Notes under the pieces: model-generated
Told to the model about the DNA's origin: nothing
What the model saw: only the letters and a program-made list of their open reading frames with translations
Database searches by the model: none
Translations under genes and position numbers: made by a program
Assembly (NCBI GenBank): GCA_031259665.1
Contig: JAIRLD010000109.1
Span: forward strand, 1 to 8,940
Origin: Puniceicoccales bacterium
Lineage (GTDB): Bacteria; Verrucomicrobiota; Verrucomicrobiia; Opitutales; LL51
Reading direction: 5' to 3'
DNA: 8,940 nucleotides
Shown: positions 1 to 5,952 of the stretch, one piece after another
Layout of the letters: each line of letters begins with the position of its first letter
Numbering within the stretch: position 1 is the first letter of the stretch

Positions 1-731
1 TAAACAAATTTATCACTTCTGTTCCCGTATTCGTCCCCCAATTCAGTAACATCAAACTCTTCCGCATGCTTTAACACGCAATACCACCAATCCGAAAGAA
101 TAAAATCTTTAGATTTTTCAACAAAATCTTCCTGCCTTGGCGACAGCGCCCTAATGTTCGTCACCCGCGGTAATTCGATTTGAATGAGATGTATTCCCCG
201 CTTGATCGTCTGCCCAGAATTTTGATCCGTCATAACATAATGCTTCATGAATTCATCCTGCTTCATCGGGTGTGCTTGTATCTCATAGATAAAAGGGCGA
301 TCCAAATCCTCTTCCCCTTCCTTTGGCTGTATTCCTCTTATCCTCTGCGTATCATAATCTAAAAATTGTATCGCATATACCAATCGGAGGCTTTCATGCC
401 AATCGTGTCTCTTTAAAACCTCCTCCGATAGCTGATGGGAGTAGGTATAAGCTGCATAATAAAGCGCCCGTTCATCGAACATCGCGTGCCGCTTTGCCTG
501 CATTTCGATGATCACTTTGTCTTTTTTATCGGTTGTGGCATGAAAATCCATAAAAGCATCCCTTTTAGAAGATATAGCGATCTTATCGGAGGCTTTTTTT
601 ATTTCCGTTACCGGGTTGTCCTTGAAGTCCGGGACCACGCTATTGATCAAAGACATGGCAATTTCCTCATTGCTCATGATATGCCGGAACGCCACATCTA
701 CTATCGGATTTGCATAGCTACTTAAACCCAT
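1..731 (-). CDS. Rpn/PDDEXK-family nuclease (putative transposase), cut by the window edge
   Basis: I translated this reading frame directly: 243 uninterrupted codons from ATG at 731, then the bases TA at the window edge, so the next codon is either a stop or Tyr. The product resembles the Rpn / PDDEXK_2 family, PD-(D/E)XK nucleases found as recombination-promoting or transposase-associated proteins. The opening NPIVDVAFRHIMSNEE resembles the usual family start (NPxxDxxFKxIFGxEE). The likely catalytic residues are Asp62 in the MDFHA stretch and Glu76-Met-Gln78 in IIEMQA, followed by R88-ALYYAAYTYS, the family's helix after the core. The family is usually about 270-320 residues, so some C-terminus may be missing. 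The start is supported by the N-terminal match; I see no strong Shine-Dalgarno. It follows an IS remnant on the same strand, which fits an accessory patch. Family confidence is high, activity unknown. Confidence 0.85.
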   Translation of the reverse strand, partial: MGLSSYANPIVDVAFRHIMSNEEIAMSLINSVVPDFKDNPVTEIKKASDKIAISSKRDAFMDFHATTDKKDKVIIEMQAKRHAMFDERALYYAAYTYSHQLSEEVLKRHDWHESLRLVYAIQFLDYDTQRIRGIQPKEGEEDLDRPFIYEIQAHPMKQDEFMKHYVMTDQNSGQTIKRGIHLIQIELPRVTNIRALSPRQEDFVEKSKDFILSDWWYCVLKHAEEFDVTELGDEYGNRSDKFV

Positions 732-743
732 ATTGCTTATACA

Positions 744-787
744 TTTTCATAAAAAATATTGTTTGTCAAGAAAAAATATTATGAAAA
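744..787 (-). promoter_or_regulatory. Inverted repeat around a TTGACA box upstream of the Rpn-family gene
   Basis: A 9-bp perfect inverted repeat (TTTTCATAA at 744-752, TTATGAAAA at 779-787) brackets a very AT-rich core holding TTGACA on the minus strand (769-764). The decamer AAAAAATATT also occurs twice here, at 751-760 and 771-780. TATAAG (741-736) lies 22 bp from the TTGACA, too long for a normal sigma-70 spacer, so the exact promoter is uncertain. The symmetry would suit an operator or a mobile-element end. The role is inferred. Confidence 0.3.
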
Positions 788-800
788 AGATAATAAGCCC

Positions 801-817
801 GCCATTGACAACTAAAG
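801..817. repeat. Left terminal inverted repeat of the IS1-like remnant
   Basis: Sequence GCCATTGACAACTAAAG, the inverted partner of 1223-1240. It also carries TTGACA reading into the element on the plus strand; no plus-strand gene follows it. Confidence 0.55.
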
Positions 818-858
818 ATTGGACTTCCCACCCCACCTTCAAGTTATTCTTATCCAAC

Positions 859-1200
859 TTATCCTGTAATTTCCTCCTGCTCACTTTTTTTCTGTAAATC
901 CGAAGCTTGATCCCCCAACTTTCTGATCCATTGCACGATCGTTTGGTAGACAAATCTCCTTTGGTAAATCTCACTCATTAGTCGCGCTATCTTCCTGAAT
1001 CCACTCCCCTCTAAATACAACTTCAAAGCCATTCTTTTCTCCTCTTCCCCATACTTCTTCCTATTGTCTCTTCCTATTTGCAGTCGGTTGCAACTCTTAC
1101 ATCGGTATCTCTGCATTTCTCCCCTTAGGCCTTCTTTCCTTAAATACGACGAACCACAGTATTTACACTCTTTCATCTCTTTTTTTACTTCTTGCATCAT
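859..1200 (-). CDS. InsA-type zinc-finger/HTH protein of an IS1-like element
   Basis: This 113-residue protein has an N-terminal zinc-binding knuckle with two CxxC pairs (Cys12/Cys15 and Cys34/Cys37), the basic linker RYRCKSCN, and then a helix-turn-helix region at about 58-93 (MALKLYLEGSGFRKIARLM...VQWIRKLG). This is the layout of InsA of IS1-family elements, which binds the element's ends and, in IS1, represses transposition unless fused to InsB by frameshifting. The frame stops after SEQEEITG, near where the InsB-type catalytic domain normally begins (an ELDE-like segment). A run of seven A (minus strand, near 893-887) could be slippery. However, a -1 slip meets TGA at once, and the +1 frame encodes only about 50 further residues with no DDE-like motif. 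The ATGATG start lies close to the promoter inside the right repeat, so the mRNA would be nearly leaderless. Confidence 0.75.
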   Translation of the reverse strand: MMQEVKKEMKECKYCGSSYLRKEGLRGEMQRYRCKSCNRLQIGRDNRKKYGEEEKRMALKLYLEGSGFRKIARLMSEIYQRRFVYQTIVQWIRKLGDQASDLQKKSEQEEITG

Positions 1201-1206
1201 TATAGG

Positions 1207-1236
1207 TATATACTATGATATGCTTTCAGTTGTCAA
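1207..1236 (-). promoter_or_regulatory. Promoter of the InsA-type gene, -35 inside the terminal repeat
   Basis: On the minus strand TTGACA (1236-1231) is followed after 18 bp by TATATA (1212-1207). The ATG at 1200 lies just downstream. Placing the -35 box within the terminal inverted repeat, where InsA would bind, is a common IS arrangement and would allow autorepression. The boxes are seen; the regulation is inferred. Confidence 0.5.
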
Positions 1237-1240
1237 TGCC
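1223..1240. repeat. Right terminal inverted repeat of the IS1-like remnant
   Basis: Read on the minus strand it is GGCATTGACAACTGAAAG, the inverted partner of 801-817. It contains the -35 hexamer of the InsA-type gene. Confidence 0.55.
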
Positions 1241-1319
1241 TATTTTTTTCGGCCAAAGGAAACATCCCAATAGACCAAATACCCGAGGTTTTAAACATTC
1301 TTTCAAAGGAACGACCGCA

Positions 1320-1910
1320 CTATTCTCCGATCTGGAAACGGACAAAACGGCCGACACGGATGTTTTCACCGATGATCGCAATTGCCGCTGTGATATAATC
1401 GTTCACTGTTTTCTCCTGATCTTTGACAAAAGGCTGCTCCAAAAGGCAAATTTGCTGGTACCATTTGTCCAACTTCCCTTCAACAATTTTATCAATGGCG
1501 TGTTGGGGTTTACCGAAGGCCTGCGCACTCGCAATCTCCCTTTCGTTGCCGATCACATCCGCAGGAACCGTTTCCCGGGAGGCATAGGACGGATTCGCTG
1601 CCGCAATATGCATACAAATATCGCGCGCTAATTTCTTGAATTCGGAATTTTTAGCGACAAAATCGGTCTCGCAATTTAATTCCAGTAGCACACCAATACG
1701 CCCGCCACTGTGGATGTAGGACTCGATAATACCCTCATTTGCCTCGCGCCCCAGCTTCTTTGCCGCCGTCGCTACGCCTTTTTTCCTCAGAATGGTCACC
1801 GCTTCTTCAAAATTACCATCCGCTTCGACGAGCGCATTTTTACAATCTACGAACCCTGCTCCCGTACTATTCCGCAGTTCACTCACTAATTTGGCACTAA
1901 TTTCTACCAT
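1320..1910 (-). CDS. tsf: Elongation factor Ts (short form)
   Basis: EF-Ts is the guanine nucleotide exchange factor that releases GDP from EF-Tu during translation. The 196-residue product has the N-terminal UBA-like domain (about 1-55, with LRNSTGAGFVDCKNAL) and the core signature TDFVAKN at 82-88, which contacts EF-Tu. It ends in the family-typical ENIRVGRFVRFQIGE. E. coli EF-Ts has about 283 residues; short forms near 196 residues, as in Thermus, lack the second core subdomain, so this is a natural length and not a truncation. The ATG at 1910 is preceded by AGGAG with a 6-nt spacer, and this Shine-Dalgarno overlaps the stop codon of rpsB only 9 bp upstream. The pair is almost certainly cotranscribed. 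No convincing terminator was seen after the stop; the IS remnant begins about 80 bp further on. Confidence 0.97.
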   Translation of the reverse strand: MVEISAKLVSELRNSTGAGFVDCKNALVEADGNFEEAVTILRKKGVATAAKKLGREANEGIIESYIHSGGRIGVLLELNCETDFVAKNSEFKKLARDICMHIAAANPSYASRETVPADVIGNEREIASAQAFGKPQHAIDKIVEGKLDKWYQQICLLEQPFVKDQEKTVNDYITAAIAIIGENIRVGRFVRFQIGE

Positions 1911-1919
1911 TTCTTACTC

Positions 1920-2849
1920 CTATTCCGTTGTTTCCGAAGATTTTTCCTCCACCTTTTCCTTAACTTTTTCTTCTACCTTTTTCGTTGTACGCCTTCGCTG
2001 AGTCACGGTAGGTTTTTCACGGCTCGCGATCGCAGCTTCTTCGTCCTTATCCGTTACCTTAGCCGCTTCAATCTCAAGGGCCGCATCCATCGTTACCGCA
2101 CCATGACTAGCAATTTCTTCATTCGAAATAATCTTTTTACGTCTCTTATTATCCGCCTGCTTCAGATCGTGGGCCACTAGACCAACCTGAATCGCTTCCG
2201 AAACCGTTTCGAGAATGATTCTTATGGATTTCGTCGAATCGTCATTGGCGGGAATGGGATAATTGACGCAGGTGGGATCGGAATTGGTATCGACAATTGC
2301 GACGATCGGAATATGTAAGTGATTGGCTTCCATGACGGCGATATCCTCATAATTCACATCGACCACAAACAGCGCATCGGGAAGATCGTTTACCTCTAGC
2401 ATCCCCTCAAAACCGCGATGCATGCGAACCATTTGGCGACGAATAACCGAAGCCTCTTTCTTAAGCATCGTCGCTAGTGTACCGTCCGCTTCCATGGCTA
2501 AGAATCGGCGATATTTATTCAAACTACGCTTGACGGTTTCAAAATTCGTCAAACATCCACCGAGCCAACGATTGACACAAAACGGCATCCCTAAACCCGT
2601 TGCCACCTCGCGGACAATCTCTTGCGCCTGTCTTTTCGTTGCGACAAATAGAACCTTCTGACCCTTATTCGCTAATTCCTGTAAAAATACACAGGCTTGA
2701 TCCAATTGTTTGTACGTTTTCTCGAGATCGATGATCGAAATACCGCTCCTATGGTCATAAATAAAGACTTTGGACTTGGGATTCCAACGCCGCTTCTGAT
2801 GTCCGAGATGGACACCCGCCTCAAATAAATCACTAATGGTAATATTCAT
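1920..2849 (-). CDS. rpsB: 30S ribosomal protein S2
   Basis: S2 is a small-subunit protein needed for S1 binding and 30S assembly. From MNITISDLFEAGVHLGHQ the product has 309 residues. Family signatures are GVHLGHQKRRWNPK near the start, NRWLGGCLTNFETVKRSL at about 95-112, and VDTNSDPTCVNYPIPANDD in the rRNA-contacting C-terminal part of the core. About 80 residues beyond the core form a charged Lys/Glu/Thr-rich tail absent from E. coli S2 (241 residues). I chose ATG 2849 because S2 proteins begin just before this motif and GGAG lies 7 nt upstream; the frame stays open to a GTG at 2888, which would add 13 unlikely residues. It is followed after 9 bp by tsf, the widespread rpsB-tsf arrangement. 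Confidence 0.97.
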   Translation of the reverse strand: MNITISDLFEAGVHLGHQKRRWNPKSKVFIYDHRSGISIIDLEKTYKQLDQACVFLQELANKGQKVLFVATKRQAQEIVREVATGLGMPFCVNRWLGGCLTNFETVKRSLNKYRRFLAMEADGTLATMLKKEASVIRRQMVRMHRGFEGMLEVNDLPDALFVVDVNYEDIAVMEANHLHIPIVAIVDTNSDPTCVNYPIPANDDSTKSIRIILETVSEAIQVGLVAHDLKQADNKRRKKIISNEEIASHGAVTMDAALEIEAAKVTDKDEEAAIASREKPTVTQRRRTTKKVEEKVKEKVEEKSSETTE

Positions 2850-2890
2850 GATAAAACTCCGTACCTCCAGCGATGACACATGAATCACAC

Positions 2891-2911
2891 AAAATGGATT
2901 CTATCCATTTT
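2891..2911 (-). promoter_or_regulatory. Hairpin in the rpsB leader
   Basis: A perfect 9-bp stem with a 3-nt loop: AAAATGGAT, AGA, ATCCATTTT on the minus strand, about 40 bp before the rpsB start. No run of T follows beyond the four in the stem, so it is a weak terminator candidate. It may be a leader structure for S2 autoregulation, which is known for rpsB in E. coli. The fold is clear; the role is inferred. Confidence 0.35.
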
Positions 2912-2915
2912 CCGA

Positions 2916-2944
2916 AATTTATCGACGGTATACAAACGCCGCAA
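2916..2944 (-). promoter_or_regulatory. Possible rpsB promoter
   Basis: TTGCGG (2944-2939), a 17-bp spacer, then TAAATT (2921-2916) on the minus strand, in the 152-bp gap between ispH and rpsB. Start of transcription would fall just before the 2891-2911 hairpin. Both boxes are partial matches to the sigma-70 consensus. Confidence 0.3.
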
Positions 2945-3001
2945 GCCTGGGATAAAACTTAACTGTGCTTCCATATTCTTCCGTTTTTTCACAATTTCAA
3001 G

Positions 3002-3934
3002 CTATTTTTTAGAAATTTCGCCATAAATTTCTTGTAAAATATTTTGAGGCGTCGAAGCTCCGGCCGTAATGCCGATTTTTCGGTAGGGATTCAGGTTAAT
3101 TTCGGCTAGATTTTTAGCGTTTTCGATCCAGAAAACTGCCCTTATTTTCTGTTTTATTTTCTCGTACAAGCGCTTCGTATTGGCCGAATGTTTCCCACCG
3201 ACGACGATCACCGCATCGCAATTTTCTAATGTCCGAAGGCCGAGTTGACGTTGTTTCGTCGCTCCACAAATCGTATCAAAAATTTTAATGGGAAAGTTTT
3301 TTTGATCACATAAATCTTTTGCTGCCTCCAAAAAATCCATATCCAACGTCGACTGGCAAACGAGCATCCACGTGCTCACTTCATCAAAATTTATACATTT
3401 ATCCTCCGAAATATTTTCACCCATCCGATCTTTTTTCTGTACGGCATCGATCAATTGTGCGAATTCGGCAAGATTTGCGCACACACGGATATTTTTAGAA
3501 TAACCACATAATCCTTCGATCTCTGCGTGATCGCGATCGCCCAAAAGGATGATGGGGTAACCGCTATGGGCTTCGATAATTTTTGCGATGCGCCCCACGA
3601 GTGGGCAGGTACAATCCACAATCTCGCATCCTAGACGCTCCAGATAGAATCGGCGCCGCAGTGAAATCCCGTGAGCCCGAATAATAATCGTATCTTCCAG
3701 ACAAATTTCCGAATGCTCCTCTAAAAGTTGCACGCCTTGCGCACGTAACTGATCGCCCACTTCCCGATTATGCACCAATTCCCCATCTAAAAAGATGTGA
3801 CCGTTTTTTTTATTTTTTGCAATATGAAGCGTTTTTTCTACGGCAGCCTCCACGCCATGACAAAATCCAGCTCCCGGAGCCATAACAACTTCGTGGCTTC
3901 TGGTCACCCTATTCAAATTGAGTACGATCGCCAT
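3002..3934 (-). CDS. ispH: 4-hydroxy-3-methylbut-2-enyl diphosphate reductase
   Basis: IspH (LytB) is the iron-sulfur enzyme that catalyses the last step of the MEP pathway, reducing HMBPP to IPP and DMAPP. With the start at 3934 it has 310 residues, close to the family length. The three cluster-binding cysteines are Cys25 (GFCHGV), Cys110 (DCTCPLV) and Cys223 (DTICGAT). Active-site residues are visible: His55 (VHNRE), His88 (RAHG), His136 and Glu138 (DHAEIEG), Thr196 (CQSTLD), Ser250 and Asn252 (KHSAN), and Ser294 (GAST). The start is uncertain. ATG 3934 overlaps the fabD end by 26 bp and suits the family, but ATG 3883 (17 residues later) is possible, and the open frame extends upstream to 4009 inside fabD. 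No strong Shine-Dalgarno decides it. The tight link to fabD suggests one transcript and translational coupling. Confidence 0.96.
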   Translation of the reverse strand: MAIVLNLNRVTRSHEVVMAPGAGFCHGVEAAVEKTLHIAKNKKNGHIFLDGELVHNREVGDQLRAQGVQLLEEHSEICLEDTIIIRAHGISLRRRFYLERLGCEIVDCTCPLVGRIAKIIEAHSGYPIILLGDRDHAEIEGLCGYSKNIRVCANLAEFAQLIDAVQKKDRMGENISEDKCINFDEVSTWMLVCQSTLDMDFLEAAKDLCDQKNFPIKIFDTICGATKQRQLGLRTLENCDAVIVVGGKHSANTKRLYEKIKQKIRAVFWIENAKNLAEINLNPYRKIGITAGASTPQNILQEIYGEISKK

Positions 3935-4823
3935 ACTCACCAAATGGTAATACCCGAAAAGTATTGTCGATTCGTTTCGCCATATTGACCAGCGTTTTAC
4001 CGGCTCCACACTGGTAAAAATGAGTAATACCTTCCCGCTTTGCCGTATTCATGCAATCCCACCAGCGTACCGGAGAGACAATTTGTTGGATTAATAGATC
4101 CTTAATTTTTTCCGGATCCGACACGACTTCCCCCGTCACGTTACTGACGACTTTCATTTTCGGAGTTTTAAAGGGTATCGCTTGTAAAAATTCCGCAAAT
4201 CGATTACGCGCCGGCTCCATTAGCGAACTGTGAAACGCTCCGGCAACGTTTAAAATCATCGTTTTTCCGCCCGTTACTTTCGTTGCCATTTCGGTAGCAC
4301 GCTGTATTTTATCCCGCTCACCGGACAAAACAATTTGCCCCGGTCCGTTAACATTCGACATTTCTACATCACATAAATCGCACAAATTCTTTACCGAATC
4401 GACCGTTGCACCCAAAATGGAAACCATTCCGCCACGCGTCATTATACAGGCATCCTGAATAAAATTCCCTCTGTTTCGGATAATTACTACGCCTATTTCA
4501 AAATCGAATACCTCTGCGATGGCGAGTGCCGTTACTTCGCCGATACTCAGGCCCATAGCAAGTTCAAATCGATTTTGACCGACGAGTTCCTGCAGAATTT
4601 TAGCCGCTGCAAACTGATGCACAAAGAGGGCCGATTGGCAGTAACGGCTTTCTGTCAGTTGTTCAATGGGACCTTCGAAACACAATTGCTCCAAATCATA
4701 TTCAAGAATATCGCCCGCTTCTCGGAACAATTTCTCCGCCGTTCCGTAATGTTTCGCAAGCGATCGTCCCATCCCAACCGCTTGCGTCCCCTGTCCTGGA
4801 AAGATTAACCCAACCGCTTCCAT
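3909..4823 (-). CDS. fabD: Malonyl-CoA:ACP transacylase
   Basis: FabD moves malonyl from CoA to acyl carrier protein, supplying the extender unit for type II fatty acid synthesis in the cytosol. The 304-residue protein is full length. It shows the opening FPGQGTQ (Gln11 helps form the oxyanion hole), the nucleophile Ser93 in GLSIGE at 91-96, Arg118 (RG before FIQDA) which binds the malonyl carboxylate, and the catalytic His198 in AGAFHSSLM. The elbow reads GLSIG rather than the more common GHSLG; GLSLG-type elbows occur in other bacterial and plastid FabDs, so activity is expected. ATG 4823 is preceded by AAGGA with a 9-nt gap. It is the first gene after rpsI, 165 bp away, and its 3' end overlaps ispH. 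The other usual fab genes are not adjacent. Confidence 0.96.
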   Translation of the reverse strand: MEAVGLIFPGQGTQAVGMGRSLAKHYGTAEKLFREAGDILEYDLEQLCFEGPIEQLTESRYCQSALFVHQFAAAKILQELVGQNRFELAMGLSIGEVTALAIAEVFDFEIGVVIIRNRGNFIQDACIMTRGGMVSILGATVDSVKNLCDLCDVEMSNVNGPGQIVLSGERDKIQRATEMATKVTGGKTMILNVAGAFHSSLMEPARNRFAEFLQAIPFKTPKMKVVSNVTGEVVSDPEKIKDLLIQQIVSPVRWWDCMNTAKREGITHFYQCGAGKTLVNMAKRIDNTFRVLPFGEYGDRTQFE

Positions 4824-4914
4824 TAGAATCTGTCCTTCTTAATGCAAATCCATAAAAAGTCTAGTTCTTCTTTAAACACCTCTCACCTTAGAAATCCCAT
4901 TCGCAGATCACAAA

Positions 4915-4943
4915 ACAAGAAGAGCACCGGAAACCTGTGCCAT
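4915..4943 (-). terminator. Possible terminator after rplM-rpsI
   Basis: On the minus strand GCAC, A, GG, TTT, CC, G, GTGC (4940-4924) can form a stem with one A/G mismatch, followed by a T-rich stretch TCTTCTTGTTTTG. It lies about 50 bp past the rpsI stop and before fabD. The T-tract is interrupted, so termination may be partial. The AT-rich stretch 4950-4989 between it and rpsI shows nothing else. Confidence 0.35.
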
Positions 4944-4989
4944 TCCATCATGAAAACATAAACAATAAACAATAAATAAAACAAAAAAA

Positions 4990-5388
4990 TTAACGCTTAG
5001 AAAATTGAAATCGCTTTCTCGCTCCGGGCTGTCCGGGCTTCTTACGCTCCTTCTTACGACCATCGCGTGTGAGATAGCCTGCCTTTTTCAACGCAGCTCT
5101 CAACCCCATATCCATCTCACAAAGCGCCCGCGCTATACCGAGCCGAATCGCTCCCGCCTGACCCAATACGCCACCACCAAAAACATTGACGCGCACATTA
5201 ACTTTCCCCTCCATACTCGATACTTTCAATGGGGAAAGAACCGTCTTTTGCGTCACCTCCTGACGACAATACTCCTCAAACGGCTTCCCATTAACGACGA
5301 TCTCACCCACGCCATTCGAAATCCTAACCCGCGCTACAGAAGTCTTACGCCGCCCTGTCCCTAAAAACTCTGCTAAATCTTCATTCAT
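4990..5388 (-). CDS. rpsI: 30S ribosomal protein S9
   Basis: S9 is a small-subunit head protein whose C-terminal tail reaches the P-site tRNA. The 132-residue product has the family opening GTGRRKTSVARVRI, the middle VNVFGGGVLGQAGAIRLGIARAL, and the basic ending RDGRKKERKKPGQPGARK followed by RFQFSKR. The terminal Lys-Arg pair typical of S9 is present. ATG 5388 starts 9 bp after the rplM stop codon, the conserved L13-S9 pair, so the two should be cotranscribed. The short stretch before the ATG (ATGAGATC) gives only a weak Shine-Dalgarno, which would fit translation coupled to rplM. Confidence 0.97.
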   Translation of the reverse strand: MNEDLAEFLGTGRRKTSVARVRISNGVGEIVVNGKPFEEYCRQEVTQKTVLSPLKVSSMEGKVNVRVNVFGGGVLGQAGAIRLGIARALCEMDMGLRAALKKAGYLTRDGRKKERKKPGQPGARKRFQFSKR

Positions 5389-5397
5389 GATCTCATA

Positions 5398-5829
5398 CTA
5401 TATGGTTAATGGCTTAGGCTGTTGAGCGGTATGGGGGTGCTCAGCACCTGCATACACCTTCAATTTGCGAATCATCGCATTTGCGAGACGATTTTTTTGT
5501 AACATTCCTTTCACCGCATGTTCAATAATAAATTCCGGATGCCGCTTCCGCATCTTGCCCAACGACATGCGCCGCTCATTCCCCACATACATCGAATAAA
5601 ACATATACTCCTTATCTTCCTCTTTCTTACCTGTTACTTTTACTTTATCCGCATTGATGACAATCACAAAATCACCATTATCCACATGGGGTGTAAATGT
5701 CACCTTATCCTTCCCACGCAATACATCTGCAACTTTAACTGCCAATTTGCCCAATACGACACCCGCTGCATCTACAATCCGCCACGCCTTATTCTGTACG
5801 TCCTCTTTTCTTACTAAAGTTGTCTTCAT
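5398..5829 (-). CDS. rplM: 50S ribosomal protein L13
   Basis: L13 is an early-assembly protein of the large subunit that binds 23S rRNA. The 143-residue product has family features: the N-terminal KAWRIVDAAGVVLGKLAVKVADVLRGKDK, then TPHVDNGDFVIVINADKVKVTGKK, and the VKGMLQKNRLANAMIRKLKVYAGAEHPHTAQQP ending. Length matches E. coli L13 (142). ATG 5829 is the only sensible start and has no good Shine-Dalgarno. The bases just before it, CCCATG, can pair with a CATGGG 34 nt further upstream, suggesting leader-controlled translation. It is the first gene of the rplM-rpsI operon, 123 bp from mgtE. Confidence 0.97.
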   Translation of the reverse strand: MKTTLVRKEDVQNKAWRIVDAAGVVLGKLAVKVADVLRGKDKVTFTPHVDNGDFVIVINADKVKVTGKKEEDKEYMFYSMYVGNERRMSLGKMRKRHPEFIIEHAVKGMLQKNRLANAMIRKLKVYAGAEHPHTAQQPKPLTI

Positions 5830-5872
5830 GGGATAACTAACTCAATCCAACCTAGGATCCTAAAAACCCATG
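5827..5872 (-). promoter_or_regulatory. Foldable leader covering the rplM start codon
   Basis: In the minus-strand RNA sense, CATGGG (5872-5867) is complementary to CCCATG (5832-5827), whose last three bases are the rplM start codon. Between them lies the perfect 10-bp palindrome TAGGATCCTA (5862-5853) and a possible ATCC/GGAT stem (5858-5845), giving competing folds. Autorepression of rplM-rpsI by L13 is reported in E. coli; that this leader does the same is inference. If transcription starts from the TTGACA at 5876-5871 instead of upstream, the 5' half would be absent from the RNA. Confidence 0.35.
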
Positions 5873-5892
5873 TCAAACTTTTCTATTAAAAA

Positions 5893-5923
5893 ATTTTAGT
5901 CGTCTCACTTAAAAGCATTTCAA
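5893..5923 (-). promoter_or_regulatory. Possible rplM-rpsI promoter
   Basis: TTGAAA (5923-5918) and TAAAAT (5898-5893) on the minus strand are separated by 19 bp, slightly long. A second candidate -35, a perfect TTGACA, sits at 5876-5871 but has no good -10 partner (TAGGTT after 16 bp). Which one is used cannot be told from sequence. Confidence 0.3.
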
Positions 5924-5952
5924 CCGATTATTTTCCTCAGTTATTCCATCGC

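Larger units (their letters stand above)
801..1240 (-). mobile_element. Deletion derivative of an IS1-like insertion sequence
   Basis: A 440-bp segment is bounded by imperfect terminal inverted repeats. The left end reads inward on the plus strand as GCCATTGACAACTAAAG (801-817); the right end reads inward on the minus strand as GGCATTGACAACTGAAAG (1240-1223). They match at 14 of the first 16 positions, including an unbroken CATTGACAACT. Inside is one intact gene of the InsA type. IS1-family elements normally also carry the InsB DDE transposase and span about 700-1000 bp. Here the reading frame ends at the point where InsB homology would begin, only 42 bp before the left repeat. I found no matching target-site duplication (left flank ATAAGCCC, right flank TATTTTTT). 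It therefore looks non-autonomous: either a fossil or a MITE-like element mobilised by a full copy elsewhere. Confidence 0.6.

Noticed and set aside
180..725. Plus-strand ORFs opposite the nuclease gene
   Set aside because: They are antisense to a continuous, family-matching minus-strand frame and have no recognisable content.
747..974. Second minus-strand frame overlapping the end of the InsA-type gene, as a possible InsB frameshift product
   Set aside because: It lacks any DDE-type motif or InsB-like sequence and ends in a hydrophobic low-complexity stretch outside the element; the -1 slip at the A-run gives an immediate stop.
2850..2888. Upstream GTG start that would lengthen S2 by 13 residues
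   Set aside because: S2 proteins begin close to the GVHLGHQ motif, and ATG 2849 has GGAG at good spacing.
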